Part shown: positions 34,940-43,913 of the stretch, piece by piece
How the letters are laid out: each line of letters opens with the position of its first letter
Position numbering within the stretch: the first letter of the stretch is position 1
Assembly: GCF_024199925.1 (NCBI RefSeq)
Contig: NZ_JANADR010000001.1
Span: 8,249,501-8,313,500 of the forward strand
Direction: 5' to 3'
DNA: 64,000 nt
Origin: Bradyrhizobium sp. CCGUVB1N3
GTDB taxonomy: Bacteria; Pseudomonadota; Alphaproteobacteria; Rhizobiales; Xanthobacteraceae
Notes under the pieces: model-generated
What the model was told of the DNA's origin: nothing
Database searches by the model: none
Seen by the model: the letters and a program-made list of their open reading frames with translations, nothing else
Position numbers and translations under genes: made by a program

Positions 34940-37513
34940 TCACGCCCGCTGCACGAAACTGTCCACGACCTTCTTCTCGCCGGCCTTGTCGAAGGCGATG
35001 GTGAGCTTGTTGCCGTCGATCTTGGCGACGCGGCCGTAGCCGAATTTCTGGTGGAAGACGCGATCGCCAAGCGAGAATTCGGATGTCGTGCCGGTCGATT
35101 TGGCCACCAGCTCGCCCTCGATCGTCATCGGGCCGCGCCGGCGCGTCGAAAAACTGCCGCCGAAATCGGGCGCGGAGGAAAACGGCGAGGGCTCTTCCTC
35201 GAAGCCGCCGCGTCCGCCGCCGTTGCGGCCACCCTGGCCACGGTTGCGATTCGCCTGGGCGCGCTGCCAGCCCGGCGTTGAATAGCTGGAGCCGAAGGCT
35301 TCCATGTCGTCGAAACGCGAGGCGCCGTAGCCGCCGATGCCGCCCCAGGCCGAGCCACCCTTGGACTCCGTGATCTCGACATTGGCCGCCGGCAATTCGT
35401 CGAGGAAGCGCGACGGGATCGTGGTCGACCAGGTGCCATGGATGCGGCGGTTGGTCGCAAAATAGAGCTTTGCGCGGCGTCGGGCGCGGGTCAGGCCGAC
35501 ATGGCCGAGCCGGCGCTCTTCCTCAAGACCGGCGCGGCCCTGTTCGTCCAGCGTGCGCTGGCTCGGGAACAGGCCTTCCTCCCAGCCCGGCAGGAACACG
35601 TTGTCGAATTCGAGCCCCTTGGCCGAGTGCAACGTCATCAGCGACACCGCGTCTTCCTCGGCGCCGCCGTCGCGATCCATCACCAGCGAGATGTGCTCGA
35701 GGAACCCCTGCAGGTTCTCGAACTCTTCCATCGAGCGCACGAGCTCTTTCAGGTTCTCCAGCCGCCCCGCGGCATCCGCCGAGCGGTCCTTCTGCCACAT
35801 TTCGGTATAGCCGCTCTCATCGAGCACGATTTGGGCGAGATCGGTATGCGTGGTCACCTCGCGCTGGGCGCGCCAGCGGTCGAAGTGCGTGACGAGGTCG
35901 CGCAACGAGCCACGCGCCTTCGGCTTCAACTCGTCGGTCTCGACCACGGCGCGCGCCGCCTCGAACAGCGGAATGCGGCGCTTGCGGGCATGATCGTGCA
36001 GCATCTGCACGGTGGCATCGCCGAGCCCCCGCTTGGGCGTGTTGACGATGCGCTCGAAGGCGAGGTCGTCGGCGGGCGAGTTGATGACGCGTAGGTAAGC
36101 CAGCGCATCGCGGATTTCGGCGCGCTCATAGAAGCGCGGGCCGCCGATCACGCGATAGGGCAGGCCGAGCGTGACGAAACGGTCTTCGAACTCGCGCATC
36201 TGGTAGGACGCGCGCACCAGGATCGCGATTTCGTTGAGCCTCTCGCCCTGGCGCTGGAGCTGTTCGATCTCCTCGCCGATGCCGCGGGCTTCCTCCTCCG
36301 AATCCCAGGCACCGGTGACCGTGACCTTCTCGCCGTCCTCGTCCTCGGTGCGCAGCGTCTTGCCGAGGCGGCCTTCGTTGTGCGCGATCAGATGCGAGGC
36401 AGCGGCGAGAATATGGCCGGTCGAGCGGTAATTGCGCTCCAGCCGGATGACCTTGGCACCGGGAAAATCGTGATCGAAGCGCAGGATGTTGTCGACCTCC
36501 GCGCCGCGCCAGCCATAGATCGACTGGTCGTCGTCGCCGACGCAGCAGATGTTCTTGGTCTTCTCCCTCTCCCCGTCCTTCACGGGGAGAGGGCTGGGGT
36601 GAGGGGCTGCTTCCACGAGTTCAGCTTGCGGAGAGTCCCCCTCACCCGGATCGCTGCGCGATCCGACCTCTCCCCGCAAGCGGGGAGAGGTGAAAGAAGA
36701 AGGCGCCTGCGACAACAATCGCAGCCACAGATACTGCGCGACGTTGGTGTCCTGATATTCGTCGACCAGGATGTATTTGAAGCGCTGCTGGTACTGCCGG
36801 AGGATGTCGGGGTGCTCGCGGAAGATGCGAATGTTCTCCAGCAGCAGGTCGCCGAAATCGGCGGCGTTCAGGATCTTCAGCCGCTCCTGGTAGCTCGCAT
36901 AGAGCTTGCCGCCCTTGCCGTTGGCGAACATCGCGGCTTCGCCTGACGGCACCTGCGCCGGACCAAGCCCGCGGTTCTTCCAGCCGTCGATCAGGCCGGC
37001 CAGCATGCGCGCTGGCCAGCGCTTGTCGTCGATGTTTTCGGCTTGCAGGAGCTGCTTCAACAGCCGCACCTGGTCGTCGACATCGAGCACGGTGAAATTC
37101 GACTTGAGCTGCGCCAGTTCGGCGTGGGTGCGCAGGATGCGACCGCCGATGGAATGGAAGGTGCCAAGCCACGGCATGCCCTCGACCGCCTGTCCCAGCA
37201 TCTGGCCAAGCCGGTGCTTCATCTCGCGCGCCGCCTTGTTGGTGAAGGTCACCGACAGGATCTCACCCGGGCGTGCGCGGCCCTGGCTCAGGATGTGGGC
37301 GATGCGCGTCGTCAAGACGCGCGTCTTGCCAGTGCCGGCGCCGGCGAGCACCAGCACGGGGCCGTCCAGCGTCTCCACGGCGTCGCGCTGCTCGGGATTG
37401 AGGCCGGTCAGATATTTCGGGCCCACCGAGGCGCGGGCGCGCGCGGCAATGCCGCCGGCCGCGGGCTGGTGGTCGGGAACGACGTGAGAGGTGATTTTGC
37501 TCGGCTCGGTCAT
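34940..37513 (-). CDS. uvrD: UvrD/PcrA-type SF1A DNA helicase with an internal palindromic insertion
   Basis: 3'-5' helicase for nucleotide excision and mismatch repair and for clearing stalled replication or RecA filaments. 857 residues from ATG 37513 (frame extension to 37642 lacks homology). Motifs: Walker A LAGAGTGKTRV (57-67), motif II LVDEYQDTN, motif III VGDDDQSIYGWRGAE, motif IV LERNYRS, motif V/VI LMTLHSAKGLEFD and HVGLTRARRRAKL. About 46 residues between motifs II and III (about 272-317, rich in Pro/Ser/Gly/Arg) are encoded by a repeat element at 36562-36700. The C-terminus has a Gly/Arg-rich linker (RNRGQGGRNGGGRGG) and a Tudor-like end. Confidence 0.93.
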   Translation of the reverse strand: MTEPSKITSHVVPDHQPAAGGIAARARASVGPKYLTGLNPEQRDAVETLDGPVLVLAGAGTGKTRVLTTRIAHILSQGRARPGEILSVTFTNKAAREMKHRLGQMLGQAVEGMPWLGTFHSIGGRILRTHAELAQLKSNFTVLDVDDQVRLLKQLLQAENIDDKRWPARMLAGLIDGWKNRGLGPAQVPSGEAAMFANGKGGKLYASYQERLKILNAADFGDLLLENIRIFREHPDILRQYQQRFKYILVDEYQDTNVAQYLWLRLLSQAPSSFTSPRLRGEVGSRSDPGEGDSPQAELVEAAPHPSPLPVKDGEREKTKNICCVGDDDQSIYGWRGAEVDNILRFDHDFPGAKVIRLERNYRSTGHILAAASHLIAHNEGRLGKTLRTEDEDGEKVTVTGAWDSEEEARGIGEEIEQLQRQGERLNEIAILVRASYQMREFEDRFVTLGLPYRVIGGPRFYERAEIRDALAYLRVINSPADDLAFERIVNTPKRGLGDATVQMLHDHARKRRIPLFEAARAVVETDELKPKARGSLRDLVTHFDRWRAQREVTTHTDLAQIVLDESGYTEMWQKDRSADAAGRLENLKELVRSMEEFENLQGFLEHISLVMDRDGGAEEDAVSLMTLHSAKGLEFDNVFLPGWEEGLFPSQRTLDEQGRAGLEEERRLGHVGLTRARRRAKLYFATNRRIHGTWSTTIPSRFLDELPAANVEITESKGGSAWGGIGGYGASRFDDMEAFGSSYSTPGWQRAQANRNRGQGGRNGGGRGGFEEEPSPFSSAPDFGGSFSTRRRGPMTIEGELVAKSTGTTSEFSLGDRVFHQKFGYGRVAKIDGNKLTIAFDKAGEKKVVDSFVQRA
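36562..36700. repeat. GGGGAGAGG-type palindromic element inside the helicase gene, copy 3
   Basis: TCTCCCTCTCCCCG...CGGGGAGAGGG at the left, GGATCGCTGCGCGATCC in the middle and CCTCTCCCCGCAAGCGGGGAGAGG at the right. The layout matches 3632-3779 and 10287-10442, but it is in frame within the coding sequence and adds no stop codon. The flanking protein segments are motifs II and III, normally only a few residues apart. Confidence 0.85.
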
Positions 37514-37766
37514 GCGAATCAGTGGCCCCACGATGGCACCGCGGGGTGGCGGAAGGGAGCCTTCATAACAGGGATTAGCCCCTATATGGGGCGGCGGCGA
37601 GGGGTTTTCCACGTACGCCGAGGGCCGATTTGTTCCTGTCACCTCGGCGAATTTCCGCCCCTCTCAGCCTGGAACCTTCGTTTCGAGCTCGAGATTGTCT
37701 CTGCAAACGTGGCGTGGCGCGAGGCCGCGCCGATCGCAGACAAACATCGAGACAGAGGGTTTGACC

Positions 37767-37940
37767 ATGCTTGGCTGGGTTGTGACGTTTCTGGTTATCG
37801 CACTGATCGCCGGTATCCTGGGCTTCGGCGGCATCGCCGGCGCTTCGATCGAAATCGCCAAGGTCATCTTCTTCATCGCGGTCGTGCTGTTCCTGATCTC
37901 GGCCGTGTTCGGATTGGCCCGCGGCCGCACCAGGGTCTAG
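37767..37940 (+). CDS. DUF1328 small membrane protein (YtjA-like)
   Basis: 57 residues from ATG 37767 with GAGGG about 8 bases upstream. Two hydrophobic helices: MLGWVVTFLVIALIAGILGF and the following GIAGASIEIAKVIFFIAVVLFLI, ending RGRTRV. The sequence matches the short DUF1328/YtjA family of inner-membrane proteins, often stress-induced, of unknown role. Confidence 0.87.
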   Translation: MLGWVVTFLVIALIAGILGFGGIAGASIEIAKVIFFIAVVLFLISAVFGLARGRTRV

Positions 37941-37965
37941 CGGGCTTTCGGCGTCATAGATCCTC

Positions 37966-38015
37966 ATGGTGAGGAGCGCGCAGCGCGTCAACTATGCCGC
38001 TGCGGGCTAACGCAG
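37966..38015. repeat. Fragment of an intergenic repeat
   Basis: TCCTCATGGTGAGGA hairpin followed by GCGCGCAGCGCG, the look of one end of a common Bradyrhizobium intergenic repeat, here without its matching half. Lies between the convergent DUF1328 and thioesterase genes. Confidence 0.4.
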
Positions 38016-38534
38016 CTACCGCTTCGAGGGCATCGCGACGTTTCTCCCGACGCCCTCGGGCCACGGCACCGCGCTGTGGTCCTTGACCACGGAGGCGATG
38101 CGCTCGCGAATGTCGGCCGGGAAGGGCGCCACTTTTCGCGAGGTCATGTCCATGTGCAGCGACATGTTTTCCGAGGTGGCCGACAGCCAGCCGTCGGTCG
38201 CGTGGCGCAGCTCCTCGAAAGTATGCAGCCGCTTGTCGTCGGCTTCCAGCAGCCACACCGAGATTTGCGCGGGATCGCCGAGATGGATCTCGCGCAGATA
38301 GCGCACGTGACACTCGGCGGTGAAGGTCGAGCCGTGACGCTCCTTCATGTAGGTCGGCCCGATCCCGAGCTTCAGCCAGAGCTGGTCGATCGCCCGGTCG
38401 AACATCACGTTGTAATAGGCCATGTTGAGATGGCCGTTATAGTCGATCCACTGCGGCTCGATCTGCATGATCGAGGAACGGAACGGCTCGGCCTTGGTCT
38501 CGGCCTTGTGCGCGTGGGCGGCAGTCTCCGTCAT
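38016..38534 (-). CDS. Acyl-CoA thioesterase, hotdog fold
   Basis: 172 residues from ATG 38534 (GGAAGGA upstream). The 4-hydroxybenzoyl-CoA thioesterase-type signature DYNGHLNMAYYNVMFDRAID contains the catalytic Asp at the start of the hot-dog helix; HVRYLREIHLGDPAQISVWL follows. Family members hydrolyse short or aromatic acyl-CoA and include the betainyl-CoA thioesterases of carnitine operons. No carnitine genes are nearby, so the substrate is open. Confidence 0.85.
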   Translation of the reverse strand: MTETAAHAHKAETKAEPFRSSIMQIEPQWIDYNGHLNMAYYNVMFDRAIDQLWLKLGIGPTYMKERHGSTFTAECHVRYLREIHLGDPAQISVWLLEADDKRLHTFEELRHATDGWLSATSENMSLHMDMTSRKVAPFPADIRERIASVVKDHSAVPWPEGVGRNVAMPSKR

Positions 38535-38617
38535 CTGTCCTTCCTGCCAATTTCTTCCCGGCATGCGTCCGGTCGCTTGACTTGACCGGTTATATGTCCT
38601 TTGCAACGGTCCTTAGA

Positions 38618-38716
38618 GCATGATCCGGAAAAGTGTGCAGCGGTTTTCCGAAAAGATTATGCTCGAACAACAACCTAAAGCGCGATGAGGATTCATCCTA
38701 ATTTCATCGCGCTTTA
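38618..38716. repeat. Compound palindromic element GCATGATC...TCATCGCGCTTTA, copy 2
   Basis: Shares GCATGATCCGGAAAAGTGTG, GCGGTTTTCC, ATTATGCTCGAACAA and the final TAAAGCGCGATGA...TTCATCGCGCTTTA with 8083-8208 but lacks about 28 bases in the middle. It ends 4 bases before the ribosome site of the lactate dehydrogenase gene, so it may contribute to that leader. Confidence 0.85.
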
Positions 38717-38732
38717 GTCGGGAGGAATGTCC

Positions 38733-40151
38733 GTGGGTATGACCATCACCAATAATCCGCCGCGGCCTGAGCCGAAAGCCCTGGCCAGCGCGCTGGAAGC
38801 GCTCACCGCACGCTTCGGCAATCGCTTGATCACCTCGCAGGCCGTGCGCGAGCAGCACGGTCACACCACGACCTGGCTCGCCAACCAGCCGCCGGATGGC
38901 GTGGTGATGGCGCAGGAGACCAAAGACATCCAGGACGTGGTGAGGATCTGCGCTGGGAACGGCGTGCCCGTGATCGCGTTCGGCACCGGCACCTCGCTCG
39001 AGGGCCAGGTCAATGCGCCGGCGGGGGGCATCTGCATCGACCTGCGCGACATGAACAAGGTGCTCGCGGTGCATGCCGAGGACCTCGACTGCGTGATCGA
39101 GCCCGGCGTGACGCGCAAGGCGCTCAACGAGCATCTGCGCGACCAGGGCCTGTTCTTCCCGATCGATCCCGGTGCCGACGCCTCGCTCGGCGGCATGGCC
39201 TCGACGCGCGCCTCCGGCACCAATGCGGTGCGCTACGGCACCATCCGCGAGAGCGTGCTGGCGCTGAAAGTCGTGCGCGGCGACGGCGAGATCATCACGA
39301 CCGGCACGCGCGCGAAGAAATCCTCCGCCGGCTACGACCTGACGCATCTGTTCATCGGCGCCGAAGGCACGCTCGGTATCATCTCGGAGCTCACCATCCG
39401 CCTGCGCGGCATCCCCGAGATGATCGCGGCGGGCGCGGTCTCCTTCGAAACGGTGCATGGCGCCTGCCAGGCGGTGATCCTCGCGATCCAGACCGGCATT
39501 CCCGTGGCGCGCATCGAGTTGCTCAATGCTGCGCAAGTGAGGGCCTGCAACGCCTATTCCAAGCTGACGCTGCCGGAGACGCCGCTGTTGTTGCTCGAAT
39601 TCCACGGCAGCGAGATCGAGGTTGCCGAGCAGTCCAAGGCCTTCGGCGAGATCGCCAAGGACTGCGGCGGCGGCGATTTCTCCTGGACAACCAAGCCCGA
39701 GGACCGCACGAAACTGTGGCAGGCGCGGCATGATGCCTATTGGTCGGTCAAGGCGCTGCGGCCCGGCGCCGGCGTGGTCGCAACCGACGTCTGCGTGCCG
39801 ATCTCGCGCCTTGCCGACTGCGTCACCGAGACCGAGGAAGATCTGAAGCGGCTCAACCTGCTGTCGCCGATCGTCGGCCATGTCGGCGATGGCAATTTCC
39901 ACTGCTCGCTGCTCTGCGACGTCGACAATGCCGACGAGATGGCGCGCAGCGAGGAGTTCATGCACCGCCTTGTCGAGCGCGCGCAGGCGATGGACGGCAC
40001 CTGCACCGGCGAGCACGGCATCGGGCAGGGCAAGCAGAAATACCTCGAGGCCGAACTCGGTCCCGAAGCGCTCGACGCGATGCGGGCGCTGAAGAAGGCG
40101 CTCGACCCGCAAAACATCCTCAATCCCGGCAAGATCGTGCCGGCGGCCTAG
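38733..40151 (+). CDS. FAD-linked D-lactate/glycolate-type dehydrogenase
   Basis: Flavoprotein of the VAO/GlcD class oxidising a D-2-hydroxyacid such as D-lactate, passing electrons to cytochrome c or quinone. 472 residues from GTG 38733, chosen because GGAGGA ends 6 bases upstream; ATG 38727 is too close and ATG 38739 is the alternative. FAD-binding PCMH domain about 50-230 (PVIAFGTGTSLEGQ; DPGADASLGGMASTRASGTNAVRYG), cap domain with HVGDGNFH and GEHGIGQGK metal/substrate motifs, end LNPGKIVP. No iron-sulfur partner gene is adjacent, favouring Dld-type over GlcDEF. Confidence 0.9.
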   Translation: MGMTITNNPPRPEPKALASALEALTARFGNRLITSQAVREQHGHTTTWLANQPPDGVVMAQETKDIQDVVRICAGNGVPVIAFGTGTSLEGQVNAPAGGICIDLRDMNKVLAVHAEDLDCVIEPGVTRKALNEHLRDQGLFFPIDPGADASLGGMASTRASGTNAVRYGTIRESVLALKVVRGDGEIITTGTRAKKSSAGYDLTHLFIGAEGTLGIISELTIRLRGIPEMIAAGAVSFETVHGACQAVILAIQTGIPVARIELLNAAQVRACNAYSKLTLPETPLLLLEFHGSEIEVAEQSKAFGEIAKDCGGGDFSWTTKPEDRTKLWQARHDAYWSVKALRPGAGVVATDVCVPISRLADCVTETEEDLKRLNLLSPIVGHVGDGNFHCSLLCDVDNADEMARSEEFMHRLVERAQAMDGTCTGEHGIGQGKQKYLEAELGPEALDAMRALKKALDPQNILNPGKIVPAA

Positions 40152-40241
40152 CTCCGTCGCGGGAACTTTCGGCAAGCCGGCTGGTTCCAATTCCCGACAC
40201 GTTCCGATGCCTCAATGGCGCGGCACTCTCGGGAGGATGCG

Positions 40242-41585
40242 ATGTTGCGACCGGTCATTGGAATTGCCGCGATGGTGCTGGCCTGCATGGTGGCAGGTGC
40301 AGCTCTGGCGAAGGGCGGCGGCGGTGGCCATGGTGGTGGCCATGGTGGTGGTCATGGCGGCGGGCACGGTGGTGGACATCGCGGCGGCGGGCATGGCGGT
40401 GGTCATCATGGTGGCGGCCATTTCGGCGGTCATGGCTTCGGTCACGCGCATTTCGGCGGCGGGCATCATGGCGGCGCGAGGTTCGGAGCCGTTGCGCGAC
40501 ATGCCGGCCCGAGCTTCGGTCAGATCCGCAATGCGGCCGTGCGCCCTGCAGGCTTCCGCAATGCGCTGAACGTCCACGCCAGTGCCTTCCGCAACGGCCG
40601 GCTGATCGGCAATCCGGCGGCACGGGCCCAGATTGCAGCCGCGGCCGCACTCGCCGGCTGGCATGGCGCAAGCAGCGGATGGTGGCAGCATCCCGGCGGC
40701 TTCTATGGCTGGGTGGGACCGTTGTTCTGGCCGTTCGCCTATAACGACCTCTACGACTACACCATCTGGGGCGATGGTCTCGGTTTCTGGGGCTACGGCT
40801 ACCCGGACATCTACGCCGGCATCTTCGGCCCCTACGGCTATGACGGCCTTGCAACCTATTTGCCGCAACGCTCGTATGGACGACGGCAGGCGCGCGGCGT
40901 TGGGCTCGATCAGCTCTGCGGCAGCGACCGCCGCGAGATCGTCGGTCTGCCGATCGACCAGATCGCGGATGCGGTGCAGCCGACGGACGCGCAAGGCGCC
41001 GATCTCGATGCGCTCGGCAATGCCTCGATCCAGGCGGCCGAGCTGATCCGCGCGTCCTGTCCAACGCAGGTCGCGGCGACGGCGCCCGGCCGGCTCGCGG
41101 CCATGCAGCAGCGCGTCGAGGCGATGGCAAAGGCCGTCGGGCTGGTGCAACCGGCGCTCGACAGATTCTACGGCTCGCTCACCGACGAGCAGAAGGCGCG
41201 CTTCAATGCGCTGGCCGAGAACCAGCGCCGCGCGACGGCGTCCGGCAACGCCAATGCATCGCTCGTGCAGAATTGCGGTTCGCCTGTTGGGCTTGATTGG
41301 CCAGGCGCCGAAATCGAAGCGAGGCTTCACCCGGACGACACCCAGCGCGCTGCGCTGCAAGTGCTCCAGGATACCAGCGCCAAGGTCAGCGCGTCGCTCA
41401 AGGCGGCCTGCCAGCCCAGCGACGTGATGACGCCGCCGGCGCGCATGGCTGCGATCCGCAAGCGGCTCGAAATGTTGCTCGACGGCGTCAAGTCGGTGCG
41501 CGCGGCGCTCGAGGATTTCTATGCGACGCTCAATGACGAGCAGAAGGCGCAATTCGAGGCGATTGGCCCGCGCCGGACGTCCTGA
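40242..41585 (+). CDS. Secreted His/Gly-rich protein with two LTXXQ (Spy-like) repeats
   Basis: 447 residues from ATG 40242, with GGGAGGA 5 bases upstream. Signal peptide MLRPVIGIAAMVLACMVAGAALA, a Gly-Gly-His tract (GGGHGGGHGGGHGG and similar to about residue 80), an aromatic mid-section, then two homologous helical units ending FYGSLTDEQKARF and FYATLNDEQKAQF, the LTXXQ motif of the Spy/CpxP chaperone family. The His tract suggests metal binding. Likely an envelope stress or metal-linked periplasmic protein. Confidence 0.82.
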   Translation: MLRPVIGIAAMVLACMVAGAALAKGGGGGHGGGHGGGHGGGHGGGHRGGGHGGGHHGGGHFGGHGFGHAHFGGGHHGGARFGAVARHAGPSFGQIRNAAVRPAGFRNALNVHASAFRNGRLIGNPAARAQIAAAAALAGWHGASSGWWQHPGGFYGWVGPLFWPFAYNDLYDYTIWGDGLGFWGYGYPDIYAGIFGPYGYDGLATYLPQRSYGRRQARGVGLDQLCGSDRREIVGLPIDQIADAVQPTDAQGADLDALGNASIQAAELIRASCPTQVAATAPGRLAAMQQRVEAMAKAVGLVQPALDRFYGSLTDEQKARFNALAENQRRATASGNANASLVQNCGSPVGLDWPGAEIEARLHPDDTQRAALQVLQDTSAKVSASLKAACQPSDVMTPPARMAAIRKRLEMLLDGVKSVRAALEDFYATLNDEQKAQFEAIGPRRTS

Positions 41586-41707
41586 GCGCGCCGCAATCCA
41601 AAGGCGTGGCGGGAAAAACCGCCTCGCCGGGCGCGACGGGGTTCTCTATGCTGGGCGGAGCTGAGGCTCGACAATGCGGTGGCCGGAAGACCACGGGTGG
41701 CGGGGCG

Positions 41708-42103
41708 ATGAAGTGGTTCGCAAGGCAAAAGGGGGCCGACGTCTGGGATGAGCCGATCCAATGGCCGATCGGCGACATCGAGGCAGCCGATCGCATCCGC
41801 AACATCTGCCAGTCCGCATCCGCAAGCGCAGAACTGATCGGCGGCTCTGCCGACCACGGCCGAAAATCGCCCGAGAAACAGCGCAAGCGCGAAAGCGAGC
41901 GTTATGAACGCGCGGCGCGCGCCGCGATGGAGATCGCGATGAAGATATCGGACGACCTGATGCGCGACGACGCCGTCCGCCGGATCGTCGATCTCTGCAT
42001 GAAGGCGGGCGACACGAAGACGGCGCAGATCCTCTATCGCGCGATCCAGGCGAGCTGGATTCGGCAGGCCACGCAAAAGGACTACCCCGCGCTCGGCCGG
42101 TGA
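41708..42103 (+). CDS. Hypothetical charged helical protein
   Basis: 131 residues from ATG 41708; the frame is open upstream to 41606 but that stretch is low-complexity. No signal peptide or membrane helix. Features are WDEPIQWPIGDIEAADRIRNIC near the start, a highly charged middle (GRKSPEKQRKRESERYERAAR) and a helical repeat-like end (MEIAMKISDDLMRDDAVRRIVDLC). I do not recognise a family. It ends 6 bases before the convergent SulP stop. Confidence 0.55.
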   Translation: MKWFARQKGADVWDEPIQWPIGDIEAADRIRNICQSASASAELIGGSADHGRKSPEKQRKRESERYERAARAAMEIAMKISDDLMRDDAVRRIVDLCMKAGDTKTAQILYRAIQASWIRQATQKDYPALGR

Positions 42104-42109
42104 TGGGCC

Positions 42110-43786
42110 CTATTTCGCGAGCGCGACGACGGCCTCATGCACGCTGTGAAAGACGTGGTCCCTCGGCAGGATGTCGAACAGCGCAAAGCGCTCGAACGCG
42201 TTCTGCGCGCGCACCGATTCAAGTCGCGCCACCGCGACGGTGACGCCCTGTTCGCGGCAGGCCCGCAAAATGTCCAGCAGGACCTGGGCCGCCGTGAAGT
42301 CGATCTCGACCATGCCGCTCGCTTCGAGCACCATCAGCTTCGGCGTCGCGGCCTTCAGCAGATTGGCGACGTCGTTGCGGAAACCGGGCGCGTTGAGGAA
42401 CGACAGCGGCGCCTGCAATCCGACCACGACGACGCCGGGGAGCCGCTCACCTGCGATATGAGGATGCGCCGGCCACCAGATCGTGGTGCCCGGCACGCGA
42501 TCGAACTCGATGAGCTTGGCGCGCGTCGTGCTCCAGATGCCGTGCAGGAGCGACAGCACGATGCCGAGGAACGCACCCTGCTGGATCGGCAGCACGATGA
42601 TCAGCGCCGCGGTCGCAAGGATCAGCAGGAATTCGCTGAAGGACTGGCGATAGATCGTGGCGATCTGCTTCACGCGGATGATCCGCAGGGCCACGAACAG
42701 CAGGATGCCGCCGAGTGCCGCGTCCGGCACGTGCTGCAACAGTCCGGTACCGAAGGCGAGCAGCGCCAGCACGATCAGCGCAGCAGCAAGGCCTGACAGT
42801 TGCGACTGTCCGCCGGTCTCGACCACGATGCCCGTGCGCGGCGGGCTGGCATTGACCGGAAACGCGCCGAACACGCCCGCAAGCAGGCTGCCGGCACCGG
42901 CGCCGAGAAAATCGCGGTCGACGTCGGCAGGCTTGTCGGGATCGGAGGGGAACGATCGCGTGGTCGCTGCGGTCTGGACCATCACGACGACGGTGATCAC
43001 GAAGGCCAGCGGAACGAGGCGCACCCACGCCTCGGGCGCAAGCTCCGGCAAGGTCGGCATCGGCAGCGTGCCCGGGACAGTGCCGACCACCTTGACGCCC
43101 TTGGCTTCGAGCCCGGCCCCGATCACCGCCAGCGTTGCCGCGACCAGTCCGATCAGCGCGCCGGGAATCTTGGGGCTGATCGTCTCGGCGAGGAAGACGA
43201 CGGCGAGCACGCCGAAGCCGATGAAAATCGTGTAGGGATTGGACCGGCCGAGCTCGTGCGCCAGCGTGCCGATGCGATCGAGCGTCGGACCGCTTGGCGC
43301 CTCCACGCCGAGCACGCCCGGCAGTTGCGAGACGATGATGTGTACGGAGATGCCGGCGAGGAAACCGACCATCACCGGCACTGACAACAGATTGGCGATG
43401 CCGCCAAGGCGGAAGATGCCGCTCGCGACCAGCATCGCGCCGACCATCAGCGCGAGCGCGATCGCAAGCGATTGATACTCCGGCGAGCCGGTCGCGGCGG
43501 CCGCCGCGAGGCCGCCGGCGAAGATCGGCGTGATGGTGGAATCGGCACCGCAGGACAGGAAGCGGTTGCTGCCGAGCAGCGAAAAACCGAGCGAGCCCGC
43601 CATGAAGGCGAAGAAGCCGATCTGCGGCGCGAAGCCGCCGAGCCGCGATGTCGCCATCTGCTCGGGGATGGCGATCGCCGCCAGCGTCAGGCCCGCCATC
43701 AGGTCTCCAGGCAGCAGGCCAACCTGGTAGGACGAGAGCGACCGGAACAGCGGCCAGGATGGCTTGGCGTCAGCGTCTTGCGGCAT
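42110..43786 (-). CDS. SulP-family anion transporter with STAS domain
   Basis: Inner-membrane anion carrier, 558 residues. The SLC26/SulP signature is at the N-terminus (SYQVGLLPGDLMAGLTLAAIAIPEQMA), followed by about twelve to fourteen helices (GSNRFLSCGADSTITPIFAG; GAFPVNASPPRTGIVVETGGQSQL). A cytoplasmic STAS domain (about 445-555, VVVVGLQAPLSFLNAPGF and LEASGMVEIDFTAAQVL) closes it. Sulfate, bicarbonate or dicarboxylate are family substrates; none is implied by neighbours. Confidence 0.93.
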   Translation of the reverse strand: MPQDADAKPSWPLFRSLSSYQVGLLPGDLMAGLTLAAIAIPEQMATSRLGGFAPQIGFFAFMAGSLGFSLLGSNRFLSCGADSTITPIFAGGLAAAAATGSPEYQSLAIALALMVGAMLVASGIFRLGGIANLLSVPVMVGFLAGISVHIIVSQLPGVLGVEAPSGPTLDRIGTLAHELGRSNPYTIFIGFGVLAVVFLAETISPKIPGALIGLVAATLAVIGAGLEAKGVKVVGTVPGTLPMPTLPELAPEAWVRLVPLAFVITVVVMVQTAATTRSFPSDPDKPADVDRDFLGAGAGSLLAGVFGAFPVNASPPRTGIVVETGGQSQLSGLAAALIVLALLAFGTGLLQHVPDAALGGILLFVALRIIRVKQIATIYRQSFSEFLLILATAALIIVLPIQQGAFLGIVLSLLHGIWSTTRAKLIEFDRVPGTTIWWPAHPHIAGERLPGVVVVGLQAPLSFLNAPGFRNDVANLLKAATPKLMVLEASGMVEIDFTAAQVLLDILRACREQGVTVAVARLESVRAQNAFERFALFDILPRDHVFHSVHEAVVALAK

Positions 43787-43860
43787 CGATACGAATCCCC
43801 GGGCGATAATGCGGGGAACAGACTAACAGGAATCCGGCGATGTCAGGCGCCCGTGAAGAT

Positions 43861-43890
43861 GCCCGCGAGATGCTGTATGCATCTGCGGGC
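43861..43890 (-). terminator. Stem-loop after the caspase-like gene
   Basis: GCCCGC-g-AGATGC-tgtat-GCATCT-GCGGGC: a 12-pair stem with one bulge, 23 bases past the stop of the minus-strand caspase gene. The T tract is poor, so a rho-independent role is likely but not certain. Confidence 0.6.
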
Positions 43891-43913
43891 GCCTTCTTGA
43901 TTCTCAGCGAAAG

